Positions 34,239-45,466 of a DNA stretch of 64,000 nt are shown piece by piece. The position numbers were made by a program, and so were the translations under genes. Position 1 is the first letter of the stretch. Each line of letters begins with the position of its first letter. The notes beneath the pieces are model-generated. The model was not told the DNA's origin, made no database searches, and saw nothing but the letters and a program-made list of their open reading frames with translations. The DNA comes from Stagonosporopsis chrysanthemi (lineage: Eukaryota; Ascomycota; Dothideomycetes; Pleosporales; Didymellaceae): the NCBI GenBank assembly GCA_022560025.1, contig JAFISE010000153.1, positions 1-64,000 of the forward strand. The letters are read 5' to 3'.

Positions 34239-35419
34239 ATGACTTCGAGCGCGACCTTCCCTCCCATACTCGTCTTCGACGCGGTCTCGGGCGAGTATCG
34301 TGACCCCAGTGATTCTGCTGACACCACCGCCAAAGTAGATGCACCTACAAGAACCGTCTTGGTCACGGGAGGTACATATCCCAGGACACGAAAGCAAGAC
34401 ATAAAACACACTTACTAACTCCTCCGCAAAGCAAGCGGTCTTCTCGGCCGCCAGGTGCAACTCCAATTCGCACGCGCAGGATGGAAAGCCATCGGCACAG
34501 GTCTCAATCGCATCAACCCACCTGACGTGGTATCCCTCAACCTCACCAGCCCCAGCGCCATAGACTCCCTCCTCGACTCCACAAAACCAGACGTCGTAGT
34601 CCACTGTGCCGCAAATCGCTTTCCAGACTCTTGCACCGCCAACCCGGCCGCTGCCCGTGCTATAAATGTTGAAGCCAGTCGCACACTGGCCCAGGCCACG
34701 GCCGCGCGCAACATCCTCGTCATTTACATCTCCACCGACTATGTCTTCTCTGGCCGCCTGGGCGAAGCCCCTTACGCCACCACCGCATCCCCAGACCCGC
34801 CAAACATGTATGGCCGCACGAAACTCGAGGGCGAGCGCGCAGTGCTGTCCGCAGCCGGAGCCTCGCAGCCGAACCGCGCCGTTGTGCTGCGCGTCCCCAT
34901 CCTGTATGGCTCCTGCGACGAGCCGGCGGAAAGTGCCGTCAACGTCTTGATGTCCCAGCTGTGGACCGCGCAGAAACACTCCCCGGGTGACGCGAAACTG
35001 CAGGTCGATGACTACGCACAGCGCTACCCAACGAATACCCAGGACGTCGGGCGCGTGTGCCGTGACATTGCGTCTGTTTTTCTCAGCAGCGAGAACGCCG
35101 ACCGTCAATTACCTACGGTTCTGCATTTCTCCAGTGAAGAGCGCATGACGAAGTGGCAAATCGTGCAAGCGTTCGCGGAGATTACGGGACTGCCGCTTGG
35201 GAACCTGACGCCGGTCAGGCCGCAAGAAGGAGAGGGAGCTGGGGATGGGACGGTCCGGCCGTTTGACTGCCATCTCGATACAAAGGAGCTGAGAGAGTTG
35301 GGTGTTGATGTTAGCACAGTTCAGTTTCGAGAGTGGTGGTAAGTGTTCTTATGAGTTGGGTGTTGGAATGTGTACTGACGCTATGCAGGAGCAAGGAACT
35401 GGGCGTTTTCCAGCGGTGA
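34239..35419 (+). CDS. RmlD/MAT2B-like NAD(P)-dependent reductase
   Basis: Short-chain dehydrogenase of the extended type, related to dTDP-4-dehydrorhamnose reductase and to MAT2B, the regulatory subunit of methionine adenosyltransferase. Exons 34239-34371, 34432-35338 and 35389-35419 (introns 60 and 50 nt) encode 356 residues. The nucleotide-binding motif VLVTGASGLLGRQV forms only across the first intron. Further marks are VVHCAANRFPDSC, YISTDYVFSG and the catalytic YGRTK. A Ser-rich N-terminal extension of about 45 residues precedes the fold. The last exon is 31 nt and adds the final ten residues after REWW. In fungi this type is usually annotated as a MAT regulatory-like or rhamnose-pathway-like protein; I cannot tell which from sequence. 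Confidence 0.88.
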
Positions 35420-35663
35420 GAGGAAAGCGTTGCAGATCGGACGGGACGGCTGTACGTATGTCTGGCTTCAAGATCGCAAGGCCCATCTTCATACAATCAC
35501 CATGCGTGGCTCTAGAGAGAAGGGTGTGAATTTACAATATTTCATACATGATAAGTGGAGGAGTACACCAAATTCAAAAGTGCCAAACGCCAATCCGGAC
35601 CAACCCATCCCTCTTCGTCATGTCAACAAGACCCATGTTGATGAGGTACTTTCACACCCTCAC

Positions 35664-36338
35664 TCACTTCCAGTACTCCGACCCCAACTCCCCACCCAAT
35701 CCCACATCATCACCCTCCATAACAATCCTCCTCACCACCACGCCCACGACATCCAACTTACTGTTCGTCGGCTTGACATCCAGTCCCGAATCCCTACGCT
35801 TTCCACCCTGATCCTCGCCGCCCACCTCCCTTACCACCTCCCAACTCTTCAACCCCGTATCAACCAGCCTCGCCCGCTTGTAACTCGCATTACTAACACT
35901 CCGCACGGCGACCACAAACCCAGCCTCGGGATTCTCCCTGATCCACTTGCGCGCCGCGTCGTCCTCGGCCCAGATACGTTTGAGGCTGCTCTCCGGATCC
36001 TTCAGCAGACGCACACGCTGCTCCTCCGCCTCAATGGTCCCTGCTTCCTGGCCGGCGCCAAGGGGCTTCTCGACCAGGTGCGTGCCGCCGAAGGACTCGG
36101 TGAAGGCGCCGCTGGCGCTGTCGAAGAAGATGACGTCTTTGTACCAGCGGGTGCCGATGTCGTCGTAGTCGCGGTCGTGCAGCACGGTGGGGGATTGTTT
36201 CGAGGTGCGGGAGACGAGTTGGCCGCAGGGGAGGGCGTCGGTGGCGAGGGGGTGAGGCAGGATGGAGAGTTCGGGGATGATGCTGGGGGAAAGGGGTTCG
36301 CTGAGGTGGGAGGGGCGGCGGGAGTACTTGGCTGCCAT
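35664..36338 (-). CDS. Conserved-looking fungal protein of unknown function
   Basis: Single exon, 224 residues, from ATG 36338 in a good start context. No family recognised. Visible features: a Pro/Ser-rich N-terminus (RRPSHLSEPLSPSIIPEL), a block RDYDDIGTRWYKDVIFFDS, and an acidic, charged middle (EAEEQRVRLLKDPESSLKRIW). A phrase NPEAGFVVAVRSVSNASYKR suggests a folded core near residues 135-160, and the C-terminus is Gly/Val-rich. No signal peptide or membrane segment. An upstream in-frame extension uses no ATG. The composition is protein-like and the codon use matches neighbours, so I accept it as a gene. Confidence 0.65.
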   Translation of the reverse strand: MAAKYSRRPSHLSEPLSPSIIPELSILPHPLATDALPCGQLVSRTSKQSPTVLHDRDYDDIGTRWYKDVIFFDSASGAFTESFGGTHLVEKPLGAGQEAGTIEAEEQRVRLLKDPESSLKRIWAEDDAARKWIRENPEAGFVVAVRSVSNASYKRARLVDTGLKSWEVVREVGGEDQGGKRRDSGLDVKPTNSKLDVVGVVVRRIVMEGDDVGLGGELGSEYWK

Positions 36339-37631
36339 GTCTGATTGTTCTCTTGGTTTGACTGGAGGTTGTTGTGTAGTGCTGCGATGTGTGCTGAGCT
36401 TCAATTGAGCTCGGAGTGTGGAATTGAAATTGAGGGATACGAGATCAGAGAAAGTTGAGAATGTTTCGTAGCTATGCTAAGCTGAGGGGAAGCTCGGTGA
36501 GGGGTCGCGTCCAGCTCCCTTTATGTGACTTCATTTGTACCTGTGAGCTGCAGCTTCCCCGCCCGGCGCGCCGCCATGTCGGTGCAAACCCCTCAGGTCA
36601 CGCACATGTCGCGTCCTGTTCTGGCAACGCTGGAATGTCCGTCGTGCGCAAGCAGCAGCATTCGGAGCAAAGTACACATTTGGTGGTGTGACGGAAGAGC
36701 CATTTGTCGCGTGAGGTTAGAGGTTCCTGAACCAGACGCTCCACTGTGCTTAGTCATGTGCAGGCGATGCTTTGGGCGGAGCCCGCCAAGCTTCTGACAC
36801 GTGAGATACAGGTGAGGCTTGTTACTTAATCCACAGCCTACAAAGCCAGCGCTGAAGAGCGCTATGCATGCTGCGACACGCCGACGTCACCGATCATCTT
36901 TTCAATACCGCGTGATAGCATCAGTCGCTGTCACTACCTTCAGCACGCAAACTTCATCTTTCGCACATGTTGTTAACCATGTAAACATGGCGCTGAATCA
37001 CGACTTATCACACTATCATGGGTGTTGTTATGAGTGATAAAGCGATGGGTAAGGACAGAAGGGGAGAAGGTCTTGGCTGGAGTGTTGAATGGATAGACTA
37101 TGGGAATACCACTTCACGGCACTTCTACATCATCACTTCGTGCGCTCTTCTCCCGGATTTATTGCTGCTAACCTCGGTGTTTCTATACAACATTGGTCTC
37201 TTAGCTCCGACGAATAGATGAATCAGGGAGTAGCTTCGAAGACATTCGGCGTTCGCTCTGCTATCCTTCAATGCATGACGACGGCCAGCGGGAGTACGCA
37301 TCTAATACGAACAACAAAGCGTCCACAACGCTATGCTGGCGAAGATCAATTTCGGAAACAGTCGCCAGCCTCATAACGGTCATTGCACCGTGTAGCGCGC
37401 CCGCCGCTTGCGCATCGCAGGGGCTGCGTTGAAGGGTCGCGCTCTTGCGATACGAGTACGCGAACATACGAGATCTTGGCATGCGTTGCTTCAACGATAA
37501 ATGAAACGCTTGTCCTGACAAGAGGTGGTATCTTTACCGTCCTGCCGTTTGCTATTCAAAATCCAAAGCCTTTGTTTTCTTCGTCGTCCGCTTCGCAAAG
37601 TCCCCACTGCTATAGTCCAAGACACTTTAAG
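36339..37631. other. Intergenic, nothing recognised
   Basis: About 1.3 kb with the upstream regions of two divergent genes. Open frames are short and unconvincing. Confidence 0.45.
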
Positions 37632-38554
37632 ATGGCTTCGTCACTCCTCATTCCTCGGGGAGAGGCCGATTTTGATTTATTCCCTTACACACCTTCAGCC
37701 GGCGCTGGATACGCGTTCCTCGTCATGTTCGGAATCACGGCTGCTGCACATATCGCTCTGATGATCATGTACAGAAGCTGGTATTTCATTCCCTTTGTAC
37801 TGGGATGTATCGGTACGCAGCTCCAAGATCACAATAGTGGATAACTTACCAATATGCTCTAGGCGAAGCTGCTGGCTACTACGGACGTGCCTGGGCTTCT
37901 GAAAACATCCGCCAAGGAACCCCGTACCTCATCCAGATGATGCTCATCCTGGGCTCGGCACCTCTCCTCTCTGCCACCGTTTACATGACGCTTGGCCGTC
38001 TGGCGCGGAATCTCGATGCTGCAGACTACTGCCTCATCAGAACCACGTGGGTGTCCAAGATGTACATCCTCATCGACATTGCGAGTTTTGGGTGCCAGAT
38101 GTTTGGCACTGCGGCCCAGGCCAGTGGTGCCGAAGGCGCACAGGAAGGAATCAAAGTCATCAAGATCGGCCTTGGTATTCAACTTGCGGCCTTTGGATTG
38201 TTCTTGCTCATGGCCCTCGTGCTGCACGTGCGGCTTAACAGCGGACCTACTGCTGTTTCCGAACGGCCGCACGTGCGATGGAGAAAGCACATGTGGGCTT
38301 TGTACGGCGTCAGTGTTTTGATCATCGCAAGGAGTTTGTTCAGACTCATCGAGTTCGTGGAAGGTCCCGAAGGGCAAATTATCAACACCGAGTGGATGAT
38401 GTATGCTTTTGATGCGAGCCTGCTGCTGGCAAGTACAGTGTTATATGCTGTTGTGCATCCGGGCAGACTTTTCAGGTACATCCGGAAGGCAGGTGGAGCG
38501 GCTTGGGAAAGTATAGATGATGGAAATGTACCACTCAATGGTTATGGGAAATAA
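37632..38554 (+). CDS. RTA1-like seven-helix membrane protein
   Basis: Two exons, 37632-37812 and 37863-38554 (intron 50 nt), 290 residues. The RTA1/RSB1 family of fungal seven-TM proteins is linked to lipid translocation and stress or toxin resistance. Visible features: seven hydrophobic segments, the family block YYGRAWASENIRQGTPYLIQ with LILGSAPLLSATVYMTLGR, and the C-terminal signature RSLFRLIEFVEGPEG followed by EWMMYAFDASLLL. The glycine codon is split by the intron (GCIGEAAGYY). The N-terminus is short and outside. No clear partner gene lies beside it. Specific ligand or lipid is unknown. Confidence 0.93.
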
Positions 38555-40023
38555 CAGAAGAGGGAGCTGCTTGTATGAAGCACTGACATTAGAGAAGGCT
38601 ACACTCAGGAATAAGCTTTGTAGAAAAGACAGCCTATCAAGCATGAGGCTACCCTGGACTCAAAATGCGCATACTCGATCTGAGCCTGCTTGCATCAAGG
38701 CGGACTGTCAAGCGATGTAGTAAGAAGTTGACTTCTTGGTCATTTTCTGTTGACAGCTATTCTTATCTCACAAATTCCAAGCGCCGTCAACTCAGCCAAC
38801 TATTAGCTCATCTCTGCTACCGTTCAACACAGACAGATCCATTTTTATTACCGACAGCAGCGGCTACATCGAGAGCACCCTCATCCAGCTCACTTTCAGC
38901 CAAAGCTCGATGGTTTCATCCTCATCTGAGCTCTTGTCCATCAAATGCGCATCGTGAGTATCCCCACTATTGACTTATGTAGGAGAGCACGGCGGCGTTC
39001 CGCCACAATTCGACCCCACACTCCGGGACTACCTCCATTCTTCAAAACGAGCATTGTAAGTCTGCAGCATGGAGGACTCCGCCATTGAATTTGAGGCTCT
39101 GCACCTACTGTGGTATCAGGGCAAAGTAGAGTCCCTGGCCGGTGCGTGGGCTAGTGTTTAGAAACCCTATTCCGCTATTGATAACAGATGCGCACAGAGC
39201 AATCTCCTCTTACTAAGGCAAAGGAGCCTGCTTATTGGCGCAATTTTCGTTCTTAATCTCGGTAAAATGCCTGTCAAATCCCTGTCTGCACTGGCCAGGG
39301 ACTCTACTTTGCCCTGATACCACAGTAATGACTTTTCTTGATAGACCAGCGGCGACATCCAATCGGAGCAATCCTCGAACCCGGAATCTGCACAGCCTGT
39401 TCCGCGCTGGCTTCCGAGTTATCTTTCAGCATCCACCTTCCTGCCGCGTGTCATGCGCCACTGATGTTCTTCCCTGTACTTCTGGCCAATTTTGGACCCG
39501 CTCCGGCCCTTATCGGTGACCCAGATTGATCTTCCTACTTTCGCACTTGGTGGTGGCTGCATCTTCAACTGCAATTAAGCCTCATCTTTGCTCTGGAAGT
39601 GTCAACTTTTCCGCTCGAGCTACTGATTTAATAAGAGGAAAAGTAATTGGTGTATCCTACGTTTCCTGCGACACCCTTAGCAATGCATCGATGACTGCTG
39701 GCTATAAAACCACCCCGACCGAACGATACTATACGAAACCCATGAGTAAGACCAATCGCTACTTCAGGCAATTACGGGACGGACTTTGGATGGAGACTTG
39801 CACTAACCCCCGCATTTCACACCACCCCTGTCGTACTAGCGAAAGAACGAGTTGCAGCCTCAACGAAGAGCACCGCGCTGCGGGAACATTTCCGCCCTAC
39901 CTCGTTCGGGCTATCTATCACCATGCACGCAAAAAGCTTCGATGATAGGTGACCAACGTCGACCTTATCTTTCATCGACTACTGTCAACACTCAAATAAG
40001 TTCTTAGCTGCTCGCTTGACACT
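38555..40023. other. Non-coding stretch with inverted repeat and possible gene fragments
   Basis: About 1.5 kb. Fragments with protein-like composition occur on the plus strand (GVPPQFDPTLRDYLHSSK near 38985-39050; HPIGAILEPGICTACSA near 39355-39405) but I could not join them into a gene. A 35-bp inverted repeat lies at 39106-39327. A frame at 39526-39945 is open but has no recognisable family. Confidence 0.4.
39106..39327. repeat. 35-bp perfect inverted repeat (hairpin arms)
   Basis: The left arm (39106-39140, starting tactgtggtatcagggcaaa) and the right arm (39293-39327) are exact reverse complements, with 152 bp between them. Allowing one mismatch the arms extend to 40 bp (39106-39145 and 39288-39327). 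Both arms would encode the same peptide LLWYQGKVESLA, one on each strand, so this may be an inverted duplication of a coding fragment. Confidence 0.9.
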
Positions 40024-41756
40024 ATGACAGAAATCCAGCCTAAACCATTTCACAAACACATCGAGATGGCGGATTCAGTCGCTGAGCGCGATATCAAACA
40101 CCTCGCTACAACCGCAGATGATGACGAGCGTCTGGCACAACTCGGTCACGTTCAAGAGTTGCAGAGGAACTACTCAATATGGTCGCTGGGCAGTCTGTGT
40201 CTCTGTCTGATGGCAACTTGGGAGGCGTTGTCAACAGTCATCGCAACCGCATTGACGACAGGCGGCGCCCCTTGCCTATTCTTCAACCTGTAAGCCGTGT
40301 ACACTGGCTTCAAGTCACAGGATTAGATCTGACGTCAAAGACTCATCTCGGTCATCTGCACCATTGCTATTGCTTGCTCTCTGGGCGAGATCGCGTCCAT
40401 CTACCCCACTGCAGGAGGTAAGCAGCTCTGATCATCAATTCATTTTTCATCGACTGAAATACAACAGGTCAGTATCACTGGGTGGCTGCGCTATCACCGC
40501 CCTCATCTCGAGCAACAGCATCATGGTTGACAGGATGGATCAACGTCGGAGGGCAGATCGTGCTGACTGCCTCTGCTGCATTTGCCGCTGGACTTCAGCT
40601 TCAGGCTCTCATCGTCTTGAACGATGACTCCTATACACCAGCAAGATGGCAGGGTTTGCTCTTCTACTGGGCTATTCTGCTCTACGCTGCTGCGCTTAAT
40701 ATCTGGGGCTCAAGGATGCTTCCCACTGCGAATTTGATATCTGGTTCGGCACTCTACTGTCCAAACTTGTGCGACATACTAATCATGTCAGGCGTACTTC
40801 ACATCGCAGGCTTCTTTGCCATCCTCATCACCCTCGGCGTCATGGCGCCCAAAAACTCCGCATCTTTCGTATTCACCGAGGTATCCAACTCAAGCGGCTG
40901 GTCTAACGATGGAGTGTCCTGGCTCGTCGGCCTTCTCTCCTCGGTGTACCCCCTCCTCGGCTACGACGCTGCTTGCCATCTCGCCGAAGAAATGCCCTAC
41001 GCATCCCGCAACGTTCCCATCGCTATGATCGGCTCTGTGACCGTCAACGGCATCCTAGGTATCGGCTACTGCATCATGCTTCTCTTTTCGACCGGAACCC
41101 TTGACGTCCTCCTCGCCACACCAACCGGCTTCCCCTTCATGCAGATCTTCTTGAACGCGACCCGCTCCGCCGCTGGCGCAACAGTCATGAGCCTCATCAT
41201 CACTTTGATCGCCATGGCCGCCACCGCCGGCGGTATCACATCGACGTCCCGCACGCTGTGGGCATTTGCCCGCGACAAGGCAATGCCTTTCGACCGCTAC
41301 TTTGCACACGTCAACCACTCGTCCCACATCCCAGTCCGTGCCGTCGTGCTCATCACTGTTCTGCAGATGCTGCTCGGGTTCATCTATCTCGGCAACTCCA
41401 CGGCTTTCAACGCCATCTTGTCCATGGCCATCTTGGGCATGTACACCTCTTACCTGATTCCAATTGTGTACTTCATGATCCACGGCCGGCCGCGGCTGGC
41501 GGCCCACGAGTTTGGGTTCTTCAAGATGCCCAAGACGGTTGGGTTGGTGCTGAATCTGATATCGTGCACATGGTTGGTGCTGTCGATCGTGTTCTCGACG
41601 TTTCCGACGTTCATGCCAGTGTCGTCGCAGAATATGAATTACTCAACGGTGGTGATGGTGGGCTGGGTCGTGCTGGGTGGAGGATATTATGTTCTGCGTG
41701 GAAGGAAGAAGTTTCAGGTTCCAGTTGTGGATCGCGAGGCGCGTGGGTTTGAGTAG
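40024..41756 (+). CDS. APC-family amino acid/GABA/choline permease
   Basis: Plasma-membrane amino acid-polyamine-choline permease, similar to fungal GABA and choline (Hnm1/UGA4-like) permeases. Exons 40024-40289, 40341-40417, 40468-40743 and 40792-41756 give 527 residues and about 12 helices. Family blocks: NYSIWSLGSLCLCLMATWEA, SLGEIASIYPTAGGQYHW across the second intron, HLAEEMPYASRNVPIAM and TSTSRTLWAFARDKAMPF. The third intron (40744-40791, 48 nt) is a multiple of three without a stop and has a GTTCGG donor but a perfect actaat branch site; removing it gives ISGVLHIAGFF, as in relatives. Keeping it would insert 16 residues in a helix. N-terminus (about 60 residues) is cytosolic. Substrate cannot be fixed. 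Confidence 0.92.
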
Positions 41757-42085
41757 TTGTGTGTATGTATGTGTATGACCATCTGCTAATTGCGAACGAT
41801 TCAATGTCATAGCTTGTTGTTATTGTTATTGTTCCAGTGTCAGCGCGAACGCGACGCCATGCAACGCGTCAGTGAAGCCCATCACAACAAAAGCATCACG
41901 ACAAGGCGCACATAATTAGAAGAAAGTGAAGGAAAAAGTTCAATTTGTATTCTACAAAGCAAACTCACCTCCTCCGGCAAGCCCCTCGCTCGCTTACCGC
42001 GGTGACAGCCACCCATCTTCCGCCAGCGCAAAGCGCCCGACTTGCTGCCTCCCATCCTGTCCATTTGAGTTTTTCGCATTGATGA

Positions 42086-42258
42086 GCGCCCCGCCTCGCG
42101 CCCACCGGTGATCTCCTCCGAGCCAAAAATGTTTTTGGCCGGCTCAGCACAGCATTGAGACCTCCCTGCTATCTACAGTGATAGGCGCCCCACCTCGCGC
42201 CTATCGGTGACCTCCTCCGGGCCAAAAATGTTTTTGGCCGGCTCAGCACAGCTGAGAG
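42086..42258. repeat. Two-copy 99-bp tandem repeat, each with a hairpin
   Basis: Units start at 42086 and 42185. Each has a gcgcccc-cctcgcgcc head, then an exact palindromic hairpin gccaaaaatgtttttggc (8-bp arms, TG loop) and ggctcagcacagc. The hairpin and its flank are identical in both units while the heads differ by several transitions, so the hairpin part is better conserved. Confidence 0.85.
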
Positions 42259-42375
42259 GTCTCCCAAGAAAGAGAAGAACGCGAAAGAAAAGACTGAAGA
42301 AAGGACAAGAGGAAGGACTAAGGGAAAGAGGAGAGAACAGTTAGATGCTTACGCGTTCACCTGTTGCAGCCATTA

Positions 42376-42482
42376 CGCGGTCGGTCGGTTAGTTGGTTGA
42401 GGGCGGTCGTGAGCATTCGCAGCGGTCGATCGATCGTGGTCAAGGGCGGTCGCAGATGCGGTCGTGGACGGTCGATCGAGAC
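42376..42482. repeat. CGGTCG-rich cluster
   Basis: The hexamer CGGTCG occurs about six times in roughly 105 bp, some copies followed by ATCGATCG. It could be a cluster of transcription factor sites or simple-sequence drift. Confidence 0.6.
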
Positions 42483-43239
42483 CACCAATGGACGAGGTAG
42501 AGAGTAAACAGACTACAGATGAAGAGAGCCAAGAGACGAGTACAGTGACAGGTTTGACCAAGCGTTCGCACTGGTGAACTGTTTGTGTGGAAGCAATCAA
42601 GTGCGAGGTCGAGAGCAGGTGGGCGGGAAGGGCGGCCCTTATGTATTCTGTGGGTTCTGCTATGCCGGAGTGCTCCCGGGAAGCGATGACCAACGATTGG
42701 TCCAAAGGCGCGGTGACGATGAGCTTGAGTGGACGACGAAAGAGGAAGTGAAAGTAAGTATCACACCGATCAGCTCTTGCCCAGAGTGGATACAGTTGCG
42801 TAGGTCTCATGGTGAATTTGCAAGTCTCTACTATGAATGACGACGGTTTTCAAGCTGATATCCGCGTTTGTGACTAGCTGTGATGCCAGTGAAGGTGCGG
42901 TACACGTGACATGCGACAACACCCTCAGGTCTTGGCATGCCCCTCTGCAAACTGGAGCCCTGGCGGAAAAGGTCGAAAGGAACCATGCGGAACATTGTGT
43001 TGTGGACTGATTTGTCTTACAAAGTGCATGAGAGGATGAGACAGCATTATGACTTCGAACTCATAACGCGCCTTCTGGTTCACCGTGCCAGCACTGTTCA
43101 CACACAATTGATGCAATTCACAACCATGAACATCACTGTAAATCCTGTTGTCTCAATTAATTACCATATTCAACTGTCAGCATCCCACATAAGAACTAGG
43201 CAATCAAACGTGTTGTCCCCTCACATTCACAGTGTCAGA

Positions 43240-43437
43240 ATGCCTCAGTCAGCTAAGATCACGCGGGCAAAGACGCCCAGCTCTGAGGTCGACGAACATG
43301 CCATTACGCACCCAGACATTAATTCGACTTACTCCGCGACCTGGACCTGCTGCTGCCGCCAGGAGAACGATGGAGATGACTTCCCGCATCGGTGCACCAA
43401 GTGTGGCCACTTCTGGCAGGCGTGCTGTCCGTCTTAA
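43240..43437 (+). CDS. Small Cys-rich protein with zinc-ribbon-like pattern
   Basis: 65 residues from ATG 43240. The C-terminal half has a compact Cys pattern, TWTCCCRQENDG then FPHRCTKCGHFWQACCPS, with pairs resembling the treble-clef or zinc-ribbon layout seen in small fungal proteins (CC...C..CGH...CC). The N-terminus is short, charged and disordered, with no signal peptide. The frame also extends upstream without stops, but the earlier part has no such composition. No family name can be given. It could bind zinc and act in the nucleus or cytosol; this is inference from the Cys spacing only. Confidence 0.5.
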   Translation: MPQSAKITRAKTPSSEVDEHAITHPDINSTYSATWTCCCRQENDGDDFPHRCTKCGHFWQACCPS

Positions 43438-43889
43438 GGATTCCCAACGCTCTTTTAGGATGCTTTGGAAATTGCTCGATCTGTTTGGTTGTGTTAGCAT
43501 CGTTATATGTTGAGATATAGGAGTTAGGCGGCCGCCGGGTGCGGCTGCATGTGGTGTGGAGACAGTTGATCCAATCAATTTGAACTAGGTTTCTTCTGCG
43601 TTGAGTTGTCTTTGCTGTTGGGCTATACGTGGTTTCAATAAGAGGAAAGTTCCAAATTCGTTCAGGCTTAGCCTTCATATATATATATGCATCGGCGAAC
43701 TGCAAATCGTGTACATCCCCTTCCCATGAGACTAACCGGCTGAACTTCTTGATCACAGTCAGATTGCACTAAACCCTGCGTCTTGATACACTTGGTAGAC
43801 ATCAGATCATGTGTCGTGCCAACATGATGAACTGCGGTACATTTCTTAACGCGTTTCGACTAGCCAGGGTATCTCAAATGCATCCACAA
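43438..43889. other. Intergenic between convergent genes
   Basis: 452 bp including a short (AT) run near 43678-43688. Nothing else seen. Confidence 0.5.
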
Positions 43890-45466
43890 CTAGCTTTTCC
43901 TTCCAACATCATCATCCAGCCTCAGCCCCTCGACCTGCCTCACCCCATCAACATCCACATCCTCCAGTCCCAACAACCCCACCAGCGCCTCATCGTCGAT
44001 GACATTCCTTATCTCGGACTTCTCTCCCGGCTGCTGCCCATGCGCGGCCGCTAACCTCAACTCCGCGATTTTCTCATCGTCGTACTTGGTGAATACTCGT
44101 TGGTTCTTCTTTTCAGGCTTTGCGTGCTCCTCTGACTTGAACTGGTATCCTCTCACTCGTGGACCCTGACCAGTCTTCTCAGGGAGAAGCGATTCGTAGT
44201 ATCTCTCGAATGCAGTGACATCGGTCTCGAATGTGCCGGCAGAGATAGAGGCACGTATGCCGGCGAAGAAGGCAGAAATTGTGGCATGGTTGTGGATTTG
44301 GATTAGAACCCAGCCCAGCATCTCTTTTGCGGCGAGGAGATGCTGAATGTATGCGCGGTGATGTTTGGTGCATGCGTAGCACGTGCATCTTTCGCTCAAT
44401 GGAATCACGGCTGTGCAGTGTGAGTCGGACCACATGTCCAGCCCTAGATCTTGGCGCGAGCTCGAAGTTGTGTCTTTGGCTGGGGCAGGGAAAGTGAAGT
44501 CCAGCGCAATACCGGCATCGGTTGCTTCGGTCAGGAAGGGGATGGTGAAGATGTCCATGCCTAGACCAACTTGGCGAAGTATCTCGTGAGGGCTGGCGGG
44601 TGCGTGGAAAGAGAGGCGAGGGAGGTGGTGCAATTCTTCAGGCACGTCGTCTAGAAGGTAGGCGTCGTAAATGGCCAGACCGGAGATCTTGTCCGCCATG
44701 TCGTCGACCAGATGCTCCAAATACCAGCTCTGCAAGTCGCGATCTATAGGCAGTATAGGCGCAAATATGCCCCAGCTTGGCTCGTCTCTGTCTAACGACG
44801 CTTTCTTGGCAATGATGTCGCGCGTCCACACCTCTGTCCTGTCGCTCATCTTGTCCTTCCTCTTTATCCCGATGGCTTCCTTCCCAAAAGGTATATCAGC
44901 CAGACCGACCACAATGTCTGGTTGCAGTTTCCGTGTTGCAGCAGCATAGTACTCTGAGCTCAACGCCTTGAAGCCTACGGACGTCAATACGCCCAATTCT
45001 TTGTTGGTGTTGTGAAGTGGTGATGGCATGGGCGGGTTGCGGCGTGGGCCGAGGATCAAGAGTGTGTCTTGTGGAAGGGCAATGAATTTGCGCAGCGGCT
45101 CAGGGATATCATATTGCAAGACAGGCGGTGTCTTTTGAGGAAGCTTCTCAATGACTGAGCGTGTCAGCGTTGAGCTACGTCATTGCGGTGTTTATGCCTA
45201 CAGTCTTCCAACGCAACGTAGACACCATTGAGGTCGAGAGTCTTCGAGAAGTTATCTTGCGATATGTGAGGAATGACTCCGCGCGAGGTATTGCCAATGA
45301 AGGTGGGGGTCGATAGGCTTTTGCGCTTGGGGAGCGACAGGCGGCCGAGACGCGGTGCGAGCGCGCCTGTTGTTTTGAGGAGCGTGAACTCAAGCATCTC
45401 AGGCGGCAGCTGACCTAGCTTCGGCACTGGATCCGAGCCTGGTAATAAGGACGACAGTACTTCCAT
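43890..45466 (-). CDS. Queuine tRNA-ribosyltransferase accessory subunit 2 (QTRT2-like)
   Basis: Partner of the catalytic TGT subunit that inserts queuine at position 34 of GUN tRNAs; in family knowledge it sits at the mitochondrial outer surface. Exons 45466-45202 and 45154-43890 (intron 47 nt) give 509 residues. The TIM-barrel family start is seen in LGRLSLPKRKSLSTPTFIGNTSRGVIPHIS. Zinc ligands CTCYACTKHHRAYIQHLL (Cys345, 347, 350) and the His in QIHNHATISAFF are intact. The catalytic Asp region of active TGT is replaced by divergent sequence (GIALDFTFPAP), as expected for the accessory subunit. The acidic C-terminal extension (EALVGLLGLEDVDVDG) is specific to fungi. It shares a 354-bp upstream region with a decayed gene. 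Confidence 0.93.

Larger units (their letters stand above)
41757..43239. other. Structured non-coding region downstream of permease
   Basis: Holds the 99-bp tandem repeat (42086-42258), a purine-rich run (about 42258-42335) and a cluster of CGGTCG repeats (42376-42482). No gene supported. Confidence 0.5.

Noticed and set aside
34230..35108. 292-codon open frame on the minus strand
   Set aside because: Antisense to the RmlD/MAT2B-like gene, whose motifs and introns are clear; high GC content creates open antisense frames.
42373..42810. 145-codon minus-strand frame
   Set aside because: Built on the CGGTCG repeat; no protein-like core.
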